A stretch of DNA of 7,542 nt from Actinomycetota bacterium (GTDB lineage Bacteria > Actinomycetota > Acidimicrobiia > Spongiisociales > ZC4RG35), in contig QGUS01000073.1 in NCBI GenBank assembly GCA_003242515.1, positions 1 through 7,542 of the forward strand. The letters are read 5' to 3'. Every line of letters begins with the position of its first letter. Within the stretch, counting starts at the first letter, position 1. A program made the translations under genes and the position numbers. Of the stretch, positions 1-7,542 are shown piece by piece. A model generated the notes under the pieces. That model was not told where the DNA came from, did no database searches, and was given only the letters and a program-made list of their open reading frames with translations.

Positions 1-1
1 C

Positions 2-571
2 CCCCCGGCAGAGGCGGTGGCGACCATCCGCGAGGCCGAGCCGCACCTGGAGGGCGTCATCGCAGTGGGCCTCGACTCCTCGGAGGTGGGCAACCCGCCG
101 GAGTGGTTCGTCGAGGCCTACGAGATCGCCCGCACGCTGGGTCTGCGGACGGTGGCCCACGCCGGCGAGGAGGGGCCGCCCGGGTACGTGTGGAACGCCC
201 TCGACATCCTCGGAGTGGAGCGGATCGACCACGGGGTGCGCAGCCTGGAGGACCCCGACCTGGTGGCCCGGCTGGTGCGCGACCGGGTCCCGCTCACCGT
301 GTGCCCTCTCTCCAACGTGGCGCTCCGGGTGGTGGACCGCCTGGAGGACCACCCGCTGCCGCGGATGCTGGAGGCGGGCCTCCTGGTCTCGGTCAACTCC
401 GACGACCCCGCCTACTTCGGCGGCTACGTGGGCGACAACTACCGGGGCCTCCAGCAGGCGTTCGGACTGGGCGACGAGCAGCTGAGGACGCTGGCCCGCA
501 ACTCGATCGAGTCGACCTTTCTGGGCCCGGACCGGAAAGCGGCGCTGCTCGCCGGGCTCTGGCCCGGCCTA
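2..571 (+). CDS. Adenine deaminase (adenosine deaminase family), 3' part; 5' end outside window
   Basis: A zinc-dependent purine deaminase of the amidohydrolase superfamily, expected to convert adenine to hypoxanthine plus ammonia in cytosolic purine salvage. The gene enters from the left edge in the frame that starts at base 2. Visible motifs are VGLDSSEVGNPPEWF near the start, HAGEEGPP (His codon 158-160; zinc and catalytic Glu region), RIDHGVRSLED (second histidine), CPLSNVAL, and VNSDDPAYFGGYVGDNY with the Asp-Asp pair. Established knowledge: the EVG.PP, HAGEEGPP and NSDDPAYFGGY forms are typical of the bacterial/fungal adenine deaminase branch (Pseudomonas PA0148, yeast Aah1) rather than true adenosine deaminase. 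Adenosine deaminase remains the alternative. Homology runs out near RNSIESTFLGPDRKAALLAGLWPG, about base 568, where family members normally end, but there is no stop there. The end given is therefore the end of the conserved part, not a stop codon; the first in-frame stop is at 1688-1690. The gene converges on the minus-strand thioesterase, which ends at 569. Confidence 0.87.
551..568. terminator. GC-rich hairpin at the convergent gene junction (possible bidirectional terminator)
   Basis: A perfect 7-bp inverted repeat, GCCGGGC (551-557) and GCCCGGC (562-568), encloses the tetraloop TCTG. It lies directly beyond the thioesterase stop codon (569-571) on the minus strand and within the last conserved codons of the plus-strand deaminase. 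No T tract follows on either strand, so it is not a classical intrinsic terminator. Its position between two converging genes suggests it may help stop or pause transcription from both sides. Short GC palindromes also arise by chance in DNA this GC rich, so confidence is low. Confidence 0.3.
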
Positions 572-1365
572 TCCCTTCGCCAGCAGCGCCAGCTGGCGGG
601 ACTGCGCGACGAGGCGCCCGGCGGTGTCCCAGAGCTCCACGTCCTCCTCGAGCCACCCGTTGGTGACGTGGCGGGTGTGGACGTGGGCCTTCACGATCTC
701 GTGCGGCCCGGGGTCGCGGATGTAGATCGAGATGTCGACCGTCGGCGTCCAGCCGAGCGGGAAGCCCGCGGTGAACACTGCCGGCGGGAAGGCGTCGGTG
801 GCGAGGACGAGGCCGTACGGGTCGAGCAGCTCACCGTCGAGCAGGCGGAACCAGCCCTTGATGTCGGGCGCACGGCCCTGGGCGGCCGGTCCCATCACCA
901 GGCTCTCCGGCTCCATCATCAGGTCAACGTTCGCCGTGAACGGTGGCGGCAGCATCGACCCGTCGAGGGCAGGCACCAGCCGGGGGCACTCCTCGGGCGG
1001 ACGCACCTCGGGAGCCGGCCGGAACGACGCGTCGATCTCCGACCCCATCCCGGGCACCGAATAGGTGGCGTGGGCGGTGAACAGGGTCTTGCCCCCCTGG
1101 AAGAGCTGGCCCTGGAGGGTGGTGGTGCCCTTGCCCTCCTTGAGTGTCTCCACCTCCATCGTCACCGGGCCGGGGAAGCCCGGGTTGAGGAACCGGGCGG
1201 AGACCGACTTCAGCTCCCGGCCCGGCGCCTCCTCGCCCATGGCGCGGGCCAGGATGGCGATGAGGTAGCCACCGTTGGTGATCCCGGCGATGTCCCAGTT
1301 CGGGTGGACCTCGCCCGCATAGCTGCCGTCGCCGACCTTCTCGACGGCGGTGGCCTCGGCGAACT

Positions 1366-1369
<4 letters not shown>
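569..1369 (-). CDS. Acyl-CoA thioesterase, TesB-like double-hotdog protein (266 aa)
   Basis: Predicted to hydrolyse an acyl-CoA thioester; the substrate is unknown. The protein has two hotdog halves. The N-terminal half (about residues 1-110) carries HPNWDIAGITNGGYLIAIL, whose NGGY (32-35) is typical of TesB-type N-terminal domains. The C-terminal half (about 150-266) carries TDAFPPAVF, TPTVDISIYIRD and ELWDTAGRLVAQSRQLAL. Asp192, Thr208 or Thr210, and Gln259 fall where the Asp-Thr-Gln triad of E. coli TesB would be expected; this is inference from motif spacing. Length fits actinobacterial thioesterase-family proteins. The ATG at 1369-1367 overlaps the purM stop as ATGA, with AGGAG ten bases upstream, so translation is probably coupled to purM. 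The stop is TAG, whereas the other complete genes of the cluster end in TGA. It is the last gene of the purine cluster and has no evident purine role. There is no signal peptide or membrane segment, so it should be cytosolic. Confidence 0.85.
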
Positions 1370-2324
<955 letters not shown>

Positions 2325-2328
<4 letters not shown>

Positions 2329-3722
2329 GACCTCTCCAACTGGAACTTGTCCGCGTCGTCCGGGACCTCGGTCGGGTACACGCCCGAGAGGCAGGCGGTG
2401 CAGAACCCGGCGTCGGCCACTCCGGTGGCCTGGAGCAGTCCCTCCAGGGAGAGGTAGCCGAGGGTGTCGCAGCCCAGGCTCTCCCGGATCTCCCCGACCA
2501 CCATCCGCGCCGCGATCAGTGTCGACCGGTCGGAGGTGTCCATCCCGTAGAAGCAGGGCCAGCGGTAGGGCGGGGACGAGATCCGCAGGTGGACCTCGGT
2601 GGCCCCTGCCTCCCGGACCATCTCGACGAGCTTGCGGGTCGTGGAGCCCCGGACGATCGAGTCGTCGACCAGCACCACCCGCTTCCCGCGCAGGCTCTCG
2701 GTGAGCGGGTTGAGCTTGAGGCGGATGCCCCGGTCCCGGAGCATCTGGGTGGGCTCGATGAAGGTGCGGCCCACGTACCGGTTCTTCACCAGGCCGTCGT
2801 GATAGGGGATGCCGCTCTGCGCCGCGTACCCCTGGGCGGCAGGGATGCCGGACTCGGGCACCGGCACCACCACGTCGGCGGCGGCGGGGTGCTCCGCGGC
2901 GAGGATGCGGCCCATCTCGGTCCGGGCGGCGTGGATGTTCCGCCCGTACATCTGGCTGTCGGGTCGGGCGAAGTAGACGAACTCGAACACGCAGAGCCGG
3001 GGCTCCACATCCGCAAACGGGTGGTAGCTGCGCACCCCGGTGGCGTCCACGACCACCATCTCGCCGGCCCCGATCTCCCGGACGAACCGCGCCCCGACCA
3101 GGTCGAGGGCGGCCGTCTCCGAGGAGAGCACCCACCCGCCGTCGGGCAGGGTGCCCAGACAGAGGGGGCGGAACCCGTGGGGGTCGCGCATGCCGATGAT
3201 CCGGCCCTGGTCCATGACCACGATCGAGAAGGCGCCCTTCCAGTTCCGGGCGACCTGCATCAGCGCCACCTCGAGACCTCGCCCGTCGCTCCGGTCGATG
3301 TCGATCGCCCGGGCCAGGTCCTCGGCCATCAGGTCGGAGTCGGTGGTGGCGTGCTTCACGCCGAGACGGGCGGCCAGCTCCGCCGTGTTGGTGAGGTTCC
3401 CGTTGTGGCCGAGGGCGATGGAGACGTCGCCGGCCTGGCGGTGGACCGGCTGGGAGTTGGCCCAGGTGGTCGAGCCGGTCGTGGAGTAGCGGGTGTGGCC
3501 GATCCCCAGGTGGCCGTCGAGACCGGCGAGGGAGGACTCGTCGAAGACCTGCGCCACCAGGCCGAGGTCCTTGTAGACGGTGACGGTCTCACCGTTGGAG
3601 GTGGCGATGCCGGCCGACTCCTGTCCGCGGTGCTGGAGCGCGAACAGGCCGAAGTAGATCAGATGGGACACGCGCTGCGTCGTCGAATACGCAGCGAAGA
3701 CGCCGCACGCCTCACCGGGCAC
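2325..3722 (-). other. purF: PurF module, with a possible internal GTG start (465 aa if used)
   Basis: Residues 191-655 of the fused ORF. An N-terminal glutaminase domain opens with Cys196 and contains FGLFALQHRGQESAGIA, GHTRYSTTG and LGHNGNLTN. A C-terminal phosphoribosyltransferase domain contains the PRPP loop VVLVDDSIVRGSTTRKL. Four cysteines (434 in RLCVFEFVYF, 580 in WPCFYGMD, 631 and 634 in FCTACLSG) match the positions that bind the 4Fe-4S cluster in Bacillus subtilis PurF, marking the oxygen-sensitive Bacillus type. Counted from Cys196 the mature chain would be 460 aa, close to the B. subtilis mature enzyme. The in-frame GTG at 3722-3720 would give the leader Met-Pro-Gly-Glu-Ala before the Cys, similar in kind to known short PurF propeptides. 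Upstream of it only a GAGG 17 bases away and a GGCGAG directly abutting it are seen, so initiation there looks weak. The frame ends with TGA overlapping the purM GTG. Confidence 0.85.
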
Positions 3723-4292
3723 CTCGCCATCGTACGCCGCCTCGGCGTCCCGCAGGGAGGCCTCGTCGTCGATGGAGCGCCACGACCGCCCGTCCTCGCC
3801 CCACGCCCGCCACTCGCCGGGCGTCACCGGGCGGAACGCCACCCGGTCGACCAGGCTCTGCAACGACCCTCCGGCCTCCAGCTCGTCCCGCGCCGCCCCG
3901 GCCAGGGAGGTCGGGTAAAGGGCGCAGGTCACCTGGCGGACCCCGTCGGGGTCCACGGGCACCACCGGGAGCTCACCGGCCAGGGCGGCGAGACCGGCGA
4001 GGGTCTCGGGCCGGACGAAGGCGTTGTCGACGGCGACGAGCAGGACGTGGTCGGTCCCGGCGCGCTCCAGGGCGTTGACCAGCCCGGCCAGGGGGCCCGA
4101 TCCGGGATCGCGGTCGGGCCAGCACTCGTAGCCCTCACGCTCCGGGCCGAGTACCACGACGCGGTCGCAGACGCTCCCGAGCGCCGAGGCGACGCGGTCG
4201 AGCATGGTGCGGCCCGAGACCTCGACCCCGGCCTTGTCCCGGCCCATGCGCGTGCTCGCGCCGCCGGCCAGGACCGCTCCGAGGACGCTCAT
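2325..4292 (-). CDS. purF: MobA-like nucleotidyltransferase fused in frame to amidophosphoribosyltransferase PurF (655 aa)
   Basis: One open frame from ATG 4292-4290 (overlapping the purL stop as ATGA) to TGA 2327-2325. Residues 1 to about 187 are a MobA-like GTP:molybdopterin guanylyltransferase domain. Residues 196-655 are a complete PurF, which makes phosphoribosylamine from PRPP and glutamine, the committed step of purine synthesis. The short linker AAYDGEVPGEA joins them and no stop codon lies between. PurF begins at Cys196 in ACGVFAAY, the Ntn-type glutaminase nucleophile, which must be N-terminal to work. Either the MobA part is cleaved off like an oversized propeptide, or PurF is made from an internal GTG at 3722-3720, giving a five-residue leader before the Cys. 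That GTG has no convincing Shine-Dalgarno. Ordinary PurF is about 470-530 aa and is not, as far as I know, fused to MobA. A lost stop or an assembly error is possible. Confidence 0.85.
2331..2337 (-). promoter_or_regulatory. Shine-Dalgarno of purM
   Basis: GGAGAGG on the minus strand, inside the last codons of purF (Leu-Glu-Arg-Ser). The GGAG core lies five bases from the GTG at 2328. It is the best ribosome binding site in the window and supports the GTG start that overlaps the purF stop, over in-frame GTG codons further upstream. Confidence 0.7.
3723..4292 (-). other. MobA-like molybdenum cofactor guanylyltransferase domain of the fusion
   Basis: Residues 1-190 of the fused ORF. Family knowledge: MobA transfers GMP from GTP to molybdopterin to form the guanine dinucleotide cofactor of DMSO-reductase-type enzymes. 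Seen here: the nucleotide loop LAGGASTRMGRDKA (residues 8-21, with Lys20), GSGPLAGLVNAL (64-75), the metal-binding strand LLVAVDNAF with Asp89, VRQVTCALYPTSL, and a C-terminal SIDDEASLRDAEAAY in place of the usual NINTPEDL segment. The usual CDMPF motif reads VDNAF: the key Asp is kept, but the Cys and Pro are not. The C-terminal motif is also loose, so substrate specificity is uncertain; another MobA-like NTP transferase is possible. The domain seems complete in length (MobA is about 190-200 aa). The start is supported by GGAGG ten bases before the ATG. Confidence 0.8.
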
Positions 4293-6439
4293 CCGCGCAT
4301 CGCCTCCGGGATCGCGTTCCGGTATGCGTCGGCCAGGGCGGATACGGCCACGCGTTCCCCGCCGACCACCAGGGAGTCGCCGCCCATCGCCCCGATGCGG
4401 CGCCCGAGTGCCGGCGGATCCCAGCCCGGTTCGACCACGGCGACGAAGCGGTGGGGGTCCTCCCCGAACAGGGCGGCGGTGCCTTCGACCTCGAGCGTGG
4501 CCCCCACGCCCGAGGCGATGCAGATCTCGGCGACCGCCACGGCGAGGCCTCCGTCGGAGACGTCGTGGAGCACGGGGGCGACATGGGCCAGACGGAGGGC
4601 CTCCTCGATGACGGCCCTGCCCGCCTCGGGGTCGGCGGCGGTGGGCCTGCCGCGCGGCGGCCCGTCGAGCCGCTCCAGGCAGGAGCCGGCGAAGTTGTCG
4701 GTGGGCTCGGGCCCGATCAGCCAGATCTCCATCCCCGGCCGGGCGCGGTCGAGCCGGGGCGGCGGCGCCGGCATGGGGTCGGCCAGGCCGAGCACCCCGA
4801 CCACCGGGGTTGGGTTGATGTCGCGTCGGTCGGTCTCGTTGTAGAGGGAGACGTTCCCGCCGACGACCGGGATGCCGAGCGCCTCGCAGGCCTCGGACAT
4901 GCCCTCGATCACCTCGACGAGCTGCCACATGACCTCGGGCTTCTCCGGGTTGCCGAGGTTGAGGTTGTCCACTGCGGCGATGGGACGGGCGCCGGTCACC
5001 GCCACGTTCAGGGCGGCCTCCCAAACGAGCCGTGACGCCCCCCGTCTCGGGTCGAGCAGGCAGAGGCGGCCGTTGCCGTCGGTCGACACGGCGAGGCCCT
5101 TCTTCGTCCCTTCGACGCGGAGGAGGGTCCCGTCGTGCCCCGGGCCGACGACGGTGTCGAGGAAGAGCATGTGGTCGTACTGCTCGTAGGCCCAGGCGGC
5201 CGACCCGACGCCGGGGTGGCGGAGCAGGCGCAGGAGCGTGTCGACTACGAGGACGTCGCCGGGCCGGTACGGATCGGCCCAGAGGCCGTCGATCCAGTCG
5301 GGGCGGGCGATGGGCCGGTGGTAGAGGGGGGCGTCCCCGGAGAGCGAGGCGGCGGGGATGTCGGCGACGACCTCGCCGTGATGGGTGACCACCAGGCGGT
5401 CGTCGGCCCGCACCGTCCCAATCACCGAGGCGTCGATCTCCCAGCGGCGGGCCACCTCGAGCACGTCGTCGACCTTCTCGGGCCGGACGAAGGCGAGCAT
5501 CCGCTCCTGGGACTCCGACATGAGGATCTCGGGGGCGGTCATCCCGGTCTCCCGGAGGTGGACCCGGTCGAGGTCGACGTCCATGCCGAGCCCGGCGCGG
5601 CCCGCCGGCTCGGAGGTGGCGCAGCTCAGGCCCGCGGCGCCGAGGTCCTGGATGCCGTCGACCAGGCCCTTCTCGTACAGCTCCAGGCAGGCCTCGATCA
5701 GCTTCTTCTCCTCGAAGGGGTCGCCCACCTGGACGCTGGGTCGCTTGGTGGTGGCGGACTCGTCGAACGAGGCCGAGGCCAGCACCGACGCTCCGCCGAT
5801 CCCGTCGCGGCCCGTGGCCGCGCCCAGCAGGACTGCGACGTTCCCCGGCGCGCCGGCGGTGCCGAGGACCAGTTGCTCCTTGCGGAGTACGCCCAGGCAC
5901 ATCACGTTGACCAGCGGGTTGCCCGAGTAGCAGTCGTCGAACTCGACCTCGCCGCCCACGGTCGGCACCCCCACGGCGTTCCCGTAGCCGGCGATGCCGG
6001 AGACGACGCCGCCGAACAGGTAGCGGTTGCGGGGCTGGTCCAGCGGACCGAAGCGGATCTGGTCCCACAGCGCCACCGGGCGGGCGCCCATGGTGAACAC
6101 GTCGCGGAGGATGCCGCCGACACCGGTGGCTGCGCCCTGGTACGGCTCCACGAACGACGGGTGGTTGTGGCTCTCGATGCGGATGGCGGCGAGCCAGCCG
6201 TCGCCGATGTCGACGACACCGGCGTTCTCACCGGGGCCGACCACCACCCAGGGCGCCTCGGTGGGGAAGCGGCGGAGGTGGGCCCGGGACGACTTGTAGG
6301 AGCAGTGCTCCGACCACATCACCGAGTACATGGCCAGCTCGGCGGGCCGGGGCTCGCGGCCGAGGATCTCGACGACCTTCAGGTACTCCTCCTCCGTCAT
6401 GCCCAGCTGGGCGTAGACGGGAGTCCCGGTCGTGGTCAT
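4289..6439 (-). CDS. purL: Phosphoribosylformylglycinamidine synthase subunit PurL (716 aa, small type)
   Basis: Synthetase subunit of FGAM synthase: FGAR plus ATP and ammonia gives FGAM, step 4 of purine synthesis. At 716 aa it is the small PurL that needs separate PurS and PurQ subunits, both encoded just upstream, and not the 1,300-aa enterobacterial form. Motifs in order: MYSVMWSEHCSYKSS (37-51), ESHNHPS with the catalytic-region His (89-95), GAATGVGGILRDVFTMGARP, GNAVGVPTVGGEVEF (153-167), GASVLASASF, QDLGAAGLSCATSE, MSESQERML (307-315), then in the second half VDNLNLGNPEKPE, IPVVGGNVSLYNET and LHDVSDGGLAVAVAE (624-638). All hallmark segments are intact. The ATG at 6439-6437 overlaps the purQ stop (ATGA). 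No Shine-Dalgarno is visible upstream, where the sequence is pyrimidine-rich, so translation probably depends on coupling with purQ. The stop overlaps the mobA-purF start by 4 nt. Confidence 0.98.
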   Translation of the reverse strand: MTTTGTPVYAQLGMTEEEYLKVVEILGREPRPAELAMYSVMWSEHCSYKSSRAHLRRFPTEAPWVVVGPGENAGVVDIGDGWLAAIRIESHNHPSFVEPYQGAATGVGGILRDVFTMGARPVALWDQIRFGPLDQPRNRYLFGGVVSGIAGYGNAVGVPTVGGEVEFDDCYSGNPLVNVMCLGVLRKEQLVLGTAGAPGNVAVLLGAATGRDGIGGASVLASASFDESATTKRPSVQVGDPFEEKKLIEACLELYEKGLVDGIQDLGAAGLSCATSEPAGRAGLGMDVDLDRVHLRETGMTAPEILMSESQERMLAFVRPEKVDDVLEVARRWEIDASVIGTVRADDRLVVTHHGEVVADIPAASLSGDAPLYHRPIARPDWIDGLWADPYRPGDVLVVDTLLRLLRHPGVGSAAWAYEQYDHMLFLDTVVGPGHDGTLLRVEGTKKGLAVSTDGNGRLCLLDPRRGASRLVWEAALNVAVTGARPIAAVDNLNLGNPEKPEVMWQLVEVIEGMSEACEALGIPVVGGNVSLYNETDRRDINPTPVVGVLGLADPMPAPPPRLDRARPGMEIWLIGPEPTDNFAGSCLERLDGPPRGRPTAADPEAGRAVIEEALRLAHVAPVLHDVSDGGLAVAVAEICIASGVGATLEVEGTAALFGEDPHRFVAVVEPGWDPPALGRRIGAMGGDSLVVGGERVAVSALADAYRNAIPEAMRG
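4303..4307 (-). promoter_or_regulatory. Shine-Dalgarno of the mobA-purF ORF
   Basis: GGAGG on the minus strand within the last codons of purL, ten bases before the ATG at 4292-4290. The spacing is a little long but acceptable. It supports a true translation start at the MobA-like domain, so the upstream part of the same open frame, which overlaps purL out of frame, need not be coding. Confidence 0.5.
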
Positions 6440-7086
6440 GCGCGGACGGGCTGGAGGGAGCAGACGAATCCTTCGAGCAGGACCAGGCCGTCCTCCGAAC
6501 CGAGGAGGGAGTCGGTGGCCCGTTCCGGGTGGGGCATGATGCCGACCACGTTGCCGGCCGCGTTGGCGACGGCGGCGGCGCGGTCCTGGGACCCATTGGG
6601 GTCGTCGCGGTAGCGCACCACGACGCGTCCCGTGCGGCTCGGGTCGACCCAGTTGCCCTCGTAGGAGTTCAGGGGGATCCGCAGCACCTGGCCCGGCTCC
6701 GCGGCGGCGGTGAGGACGGTGGTGTCGTCCACGACCTCGACCTCGACGTAGCGGCAGATGAACGCCAGGTCGCGGTTGGGGATGAGCGCGCCAGGGAGCA
6801 GACCCGACTCGCAGAGGATCTGGAAGCCGTTGCAGATGCCGAGCACCGGACGGCCCGCCTCGGCCATCTTCCGGACCGGCTCCATGATCGGGGAGAGGGC
6901 GGCGATGGCGCCGGTGCGCAGGGCGTCGCCGTGAGCGAAACCGCCCGGCAGCACCACGCCGTCGAACCCGGACAGGTCGGTTTCCCGGTGCCAGACCAGC
7001 TCCGGGTCGGCGCCGAGGAGGCGGAGGGCGCGCACCACGTCCCGCTCGCAGTTGGTGCCCGGGAACACGACGACGGCGACCCTCAT
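6436..7086 (-). CDS. purQ: Phosphoribosylformylglycinamidine synthase subunit PurQ (216 aa)
   Basis: Class I glutamine amidotransferase subunit of FGAM synthase. It hydrolyses glutamine and passes ammonia to PurL. The N-terminus MRVAVVVFPGTNCERD is the typical PurQ opening. VVLPGGFAHGDALRTGAIA gives the oxyanion strand, GICNGFQIL carries the nucleophile Cys85, and MPHPER carries His186 and Glu188 of the triad. NPNG-like DPNGS and NAAGNVVGIMPHPE agree with PurQ. The usual HGEG segment reads SYEG (141-144, in IPLNSYEGNWVD), and GGFSYGD reads GGFAHGD; these are family variations outside the triad. Length is close to the usual 220-230 aa. The ATG at 7086-7084 overlaps the purS stop (ATGA), and GGAG (7098-7095) lies eight bases upstream, which fixes the start at MRVAVVV and excludes the longer upstream frame. 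The stop overlaps purL. Confidence 0.97.
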   Translation of the reverse strand: MRVAVVVFPGTNCERDVVRALRLLGADPELVWHRETDLSGFDGVVLPGGFAHGDALRTGAIAALSPIMEPVRKMAEAGRPVLGICNGFQILCESGLLPGALIPNRDLAFICRYVEVEVVDDTTVLTAAAEPGQVLRIPLNSYEGNWVDPSRTGRVVVRYRDDPNGSQDRAAAVANAAGNVVGIMPHPERATDSLLGSEDGLVLLEGFVCSLQPVRA

Positions 7087-7325
7087 CCGACGATCTCCAC
7101 CTCGAAGTCCTCGAGCACGGGGTTGGCGAGGAGCTGCCGGCACATCTCCGCCACCCTGGCCTTCACCTGCTCCGGGTCGTCCCCTTCGACCTCGAGGTCG
7201 ATGACCCGGTTCATCCGCACGCCGGCGACCTCGTCGAAGCCGAGGTCGCTCAGGGCCCGGGCGACCGTGCTGCCCTCGGGGTCGGCGATCTCGGGACGCC
7301 GCTCGATGTGGACCCTGACCTTCAT
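7083..7325 (-). CDS. purS: Phosphoribosylformylglycinamidine synthase subunit PurS (80 aa)
   Basis: Small structural subunit of the PurS-PurQ-PurL complex, a dimer that bridges the glutaminase and synthetase subunits and helps ammonia transfer. The 80-aa length is normal for the family. Seen: MKVRVHIERRPEIADPEG, a typical PurS opening (short beta strand, then the D-P-EG turn), followed by VARALSDLGFDEVAGVRMNRVIDLEVEG in overlapping order, and the C-terminal CRQLLANPVLEDFEVEI, the NP.iEdf.vei signature. The ATG at 7325-7323 overlaps the purC stop (ATGA). Only a weak GGGG lies just upstream, so coupling to purC translation is likely. The frame is open further upstream, but that part has shadow composition and overlaps purC. 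The TGA at 7085-7083 overlaps purQ. Confidence 0.96.
   Translation of the reverse strand: MKVRVHIERRPEIADPEGSTVARALSDLGFDEVAGVRMNRVIDLEVEGDDPEQVKARVAEMCRQLLANPVLEDFEVEIVG
7095..7098 (-). promoter_or_regulatory. Shine-Dalgarno of purQ
   Basis: GGAG, within GGTGGAG, on the minus strand inside the last purS codons, eight bases before the purQ ATG at 7086. It supports the short PurQ start that overlaps the purS stop. Confidence 0.55.
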
Positions 7326-7542
7326 CGCCCCAGGTACTCGTCGAAGGACCGGCCGGTGATGCGCTCGTACGCCTCGACGTAGCGGGCCCGGGTGCCGGCC
7401 ACCACCTCGTCGGGGAGGTCGGGGGCGGGCGGGTTCTTGTCCCAGCCTTGGGCCTCCAGCCACTCGCGCACGTACTGCTTGTCGAAGGAGGGAGGATCGA
7501 TGCCCGGCCGCCACTGGTCGGCGGGCCAGTACCGGGACGAGT
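7322..7542 (-). CDS. purC: SAICAR synthetase PurC, C-terminal 72 residues; 5' part outside window
   Basis: Ligates aspartate to CAIR with ATP to give SAICAR. Only the C-terminal end is inside the window, read from the right edge in the frame that ends at TGA 7324-7322. Seen: SSRYWPADQW, PSFDKQYVREWLE, GWDKNPPAPDLPDEVV, TRARYVEAYERITG and SFDEYLGR. These are the conserved C-terminal PurC segments (DSSRFWP..., PSFDKQFVRDWL, GWDK.PPAP.LP..VV, RY.EAYE.LTG). The stop overlaps the purS ATG by 4 nt. The promoter and any further purine genes of this polycistron must lie to the right of the window. Confidence 0.95.
   Translation of the reverse strand, partial: SSRYWPADQWRPGIDPPSFDKQYVREWLEAQGWDKNPPAPDLPDEVVAGTRARYVEAYERITGRSFDEYLGR

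Noticed and set aside
2329..3135. N-terminal extension of the purM frame into purF
   Set aside because: Shadow of purF coding in another frame. PurM homology begins at SYQSAGVD right after GTG 2328, with GGAGAGG upstream.
3690..3760. Possible frameshift hiding a separate mobA stop and purF start
   Set aside because: Both domains are in the same frame right up to the junction, and the out-of-frame ATG and TGA seen nearby would not give PurF or a natural MobA end. A sequence error is not excluded, but nothing in the bases points to one.
4293..6068. Upstream continuation of the mobA-purF frame across purL
   Set aside because: Arg, Gly and Pro rich shadow of purL in another frame. The MobA homology starts cleanly at ATG 4292, which has a GGAGG upstream and overlaps the purL stop.
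5135..6613. 492-codon open frame on the plus strand opposite purL
   Set aside because: Codon-register shadow of purL with low-information composition; the minus strand has all PurL motifs.
6529..7359. 276-codon open frame on the plus strand opposite purQ and purS
   Set aside because: In register with antisense purQ, with no family resemblance; the minus strand encodes intact PurQ and PurS.

Overview
The window looks like housekeeping chromosome from a high-GC bacterium, roughly 70% GC by eye. It is most likely an actinobacterium. The Acidimicrobiia are possible, but that is only a guess from protein style and gene order. In favour of an actinobacterium are the GC-rich codon use, the PurS/PurQ/small-PurL form of FGAM synthetase, the Bacillus-type PurF with Fe-S ligands, and GTG start usage.

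Layout. Plus strand, left edge: the 3' part of a purine-base deaminase gene, best matched to the adenine-deaminase branch of the adenosine deaminase family (from the left edge to about 570). Minus strand, read right to left: the end of purC (7542-7322), purS (7325-7083), purQ (7086-6436), purL (6439-4289), one long ORF holding a MobA-like nucleotidyltransferase fused in frame to PurF (4292-2325), purM (2328-1366), and a TesB-like double-hotdog thioesterase (1369-569). There are no intergenic gaps in this cluster. All six junctions between its ORFs are 4-nt stop/start overlaps (ATGA or GTGA), so it reads as one tightly coupled polycistron whose promoter lies to the right of the window. The thioesterase converges on the deaminase gene, and a short GC-rich hairpin sits at that junction.

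How the genes work together. PurF makes phosphoribosylamine from PRPP and glutamine. PurS, PurQ and PurL form the FGAM synthetase complex, PurM closes the imidazole ring to AIR, and PurC makes SAICAR. The neighbouring deaminase would send salvaged adenine to hypoxanthine and so feed the same IMP pool. The MobA-like domain is expected to use GTP, an end product of the pathway. The thioesterase has no obvious purine role and may simply be a co-transcribed tail gene.

Most of the window is ordinary. The points worth a second look are: (1) the continuous MobA-PurF reading frame, which places the catalytic N-terminal cysteine of PurF at internal position 196 unless an internal GTG start or self-cleavage frees it; (2) the lack of any stop codon in the deaminase frame where its homology ends, the frame instead running about 1.1 kb antisense through the whole thioesterase gene; and (3) the unbroken series of 4-nt overlaps. 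No RNA genes, mobile elements, CRISPR arrays or sizeable gene-free stretches were seen.
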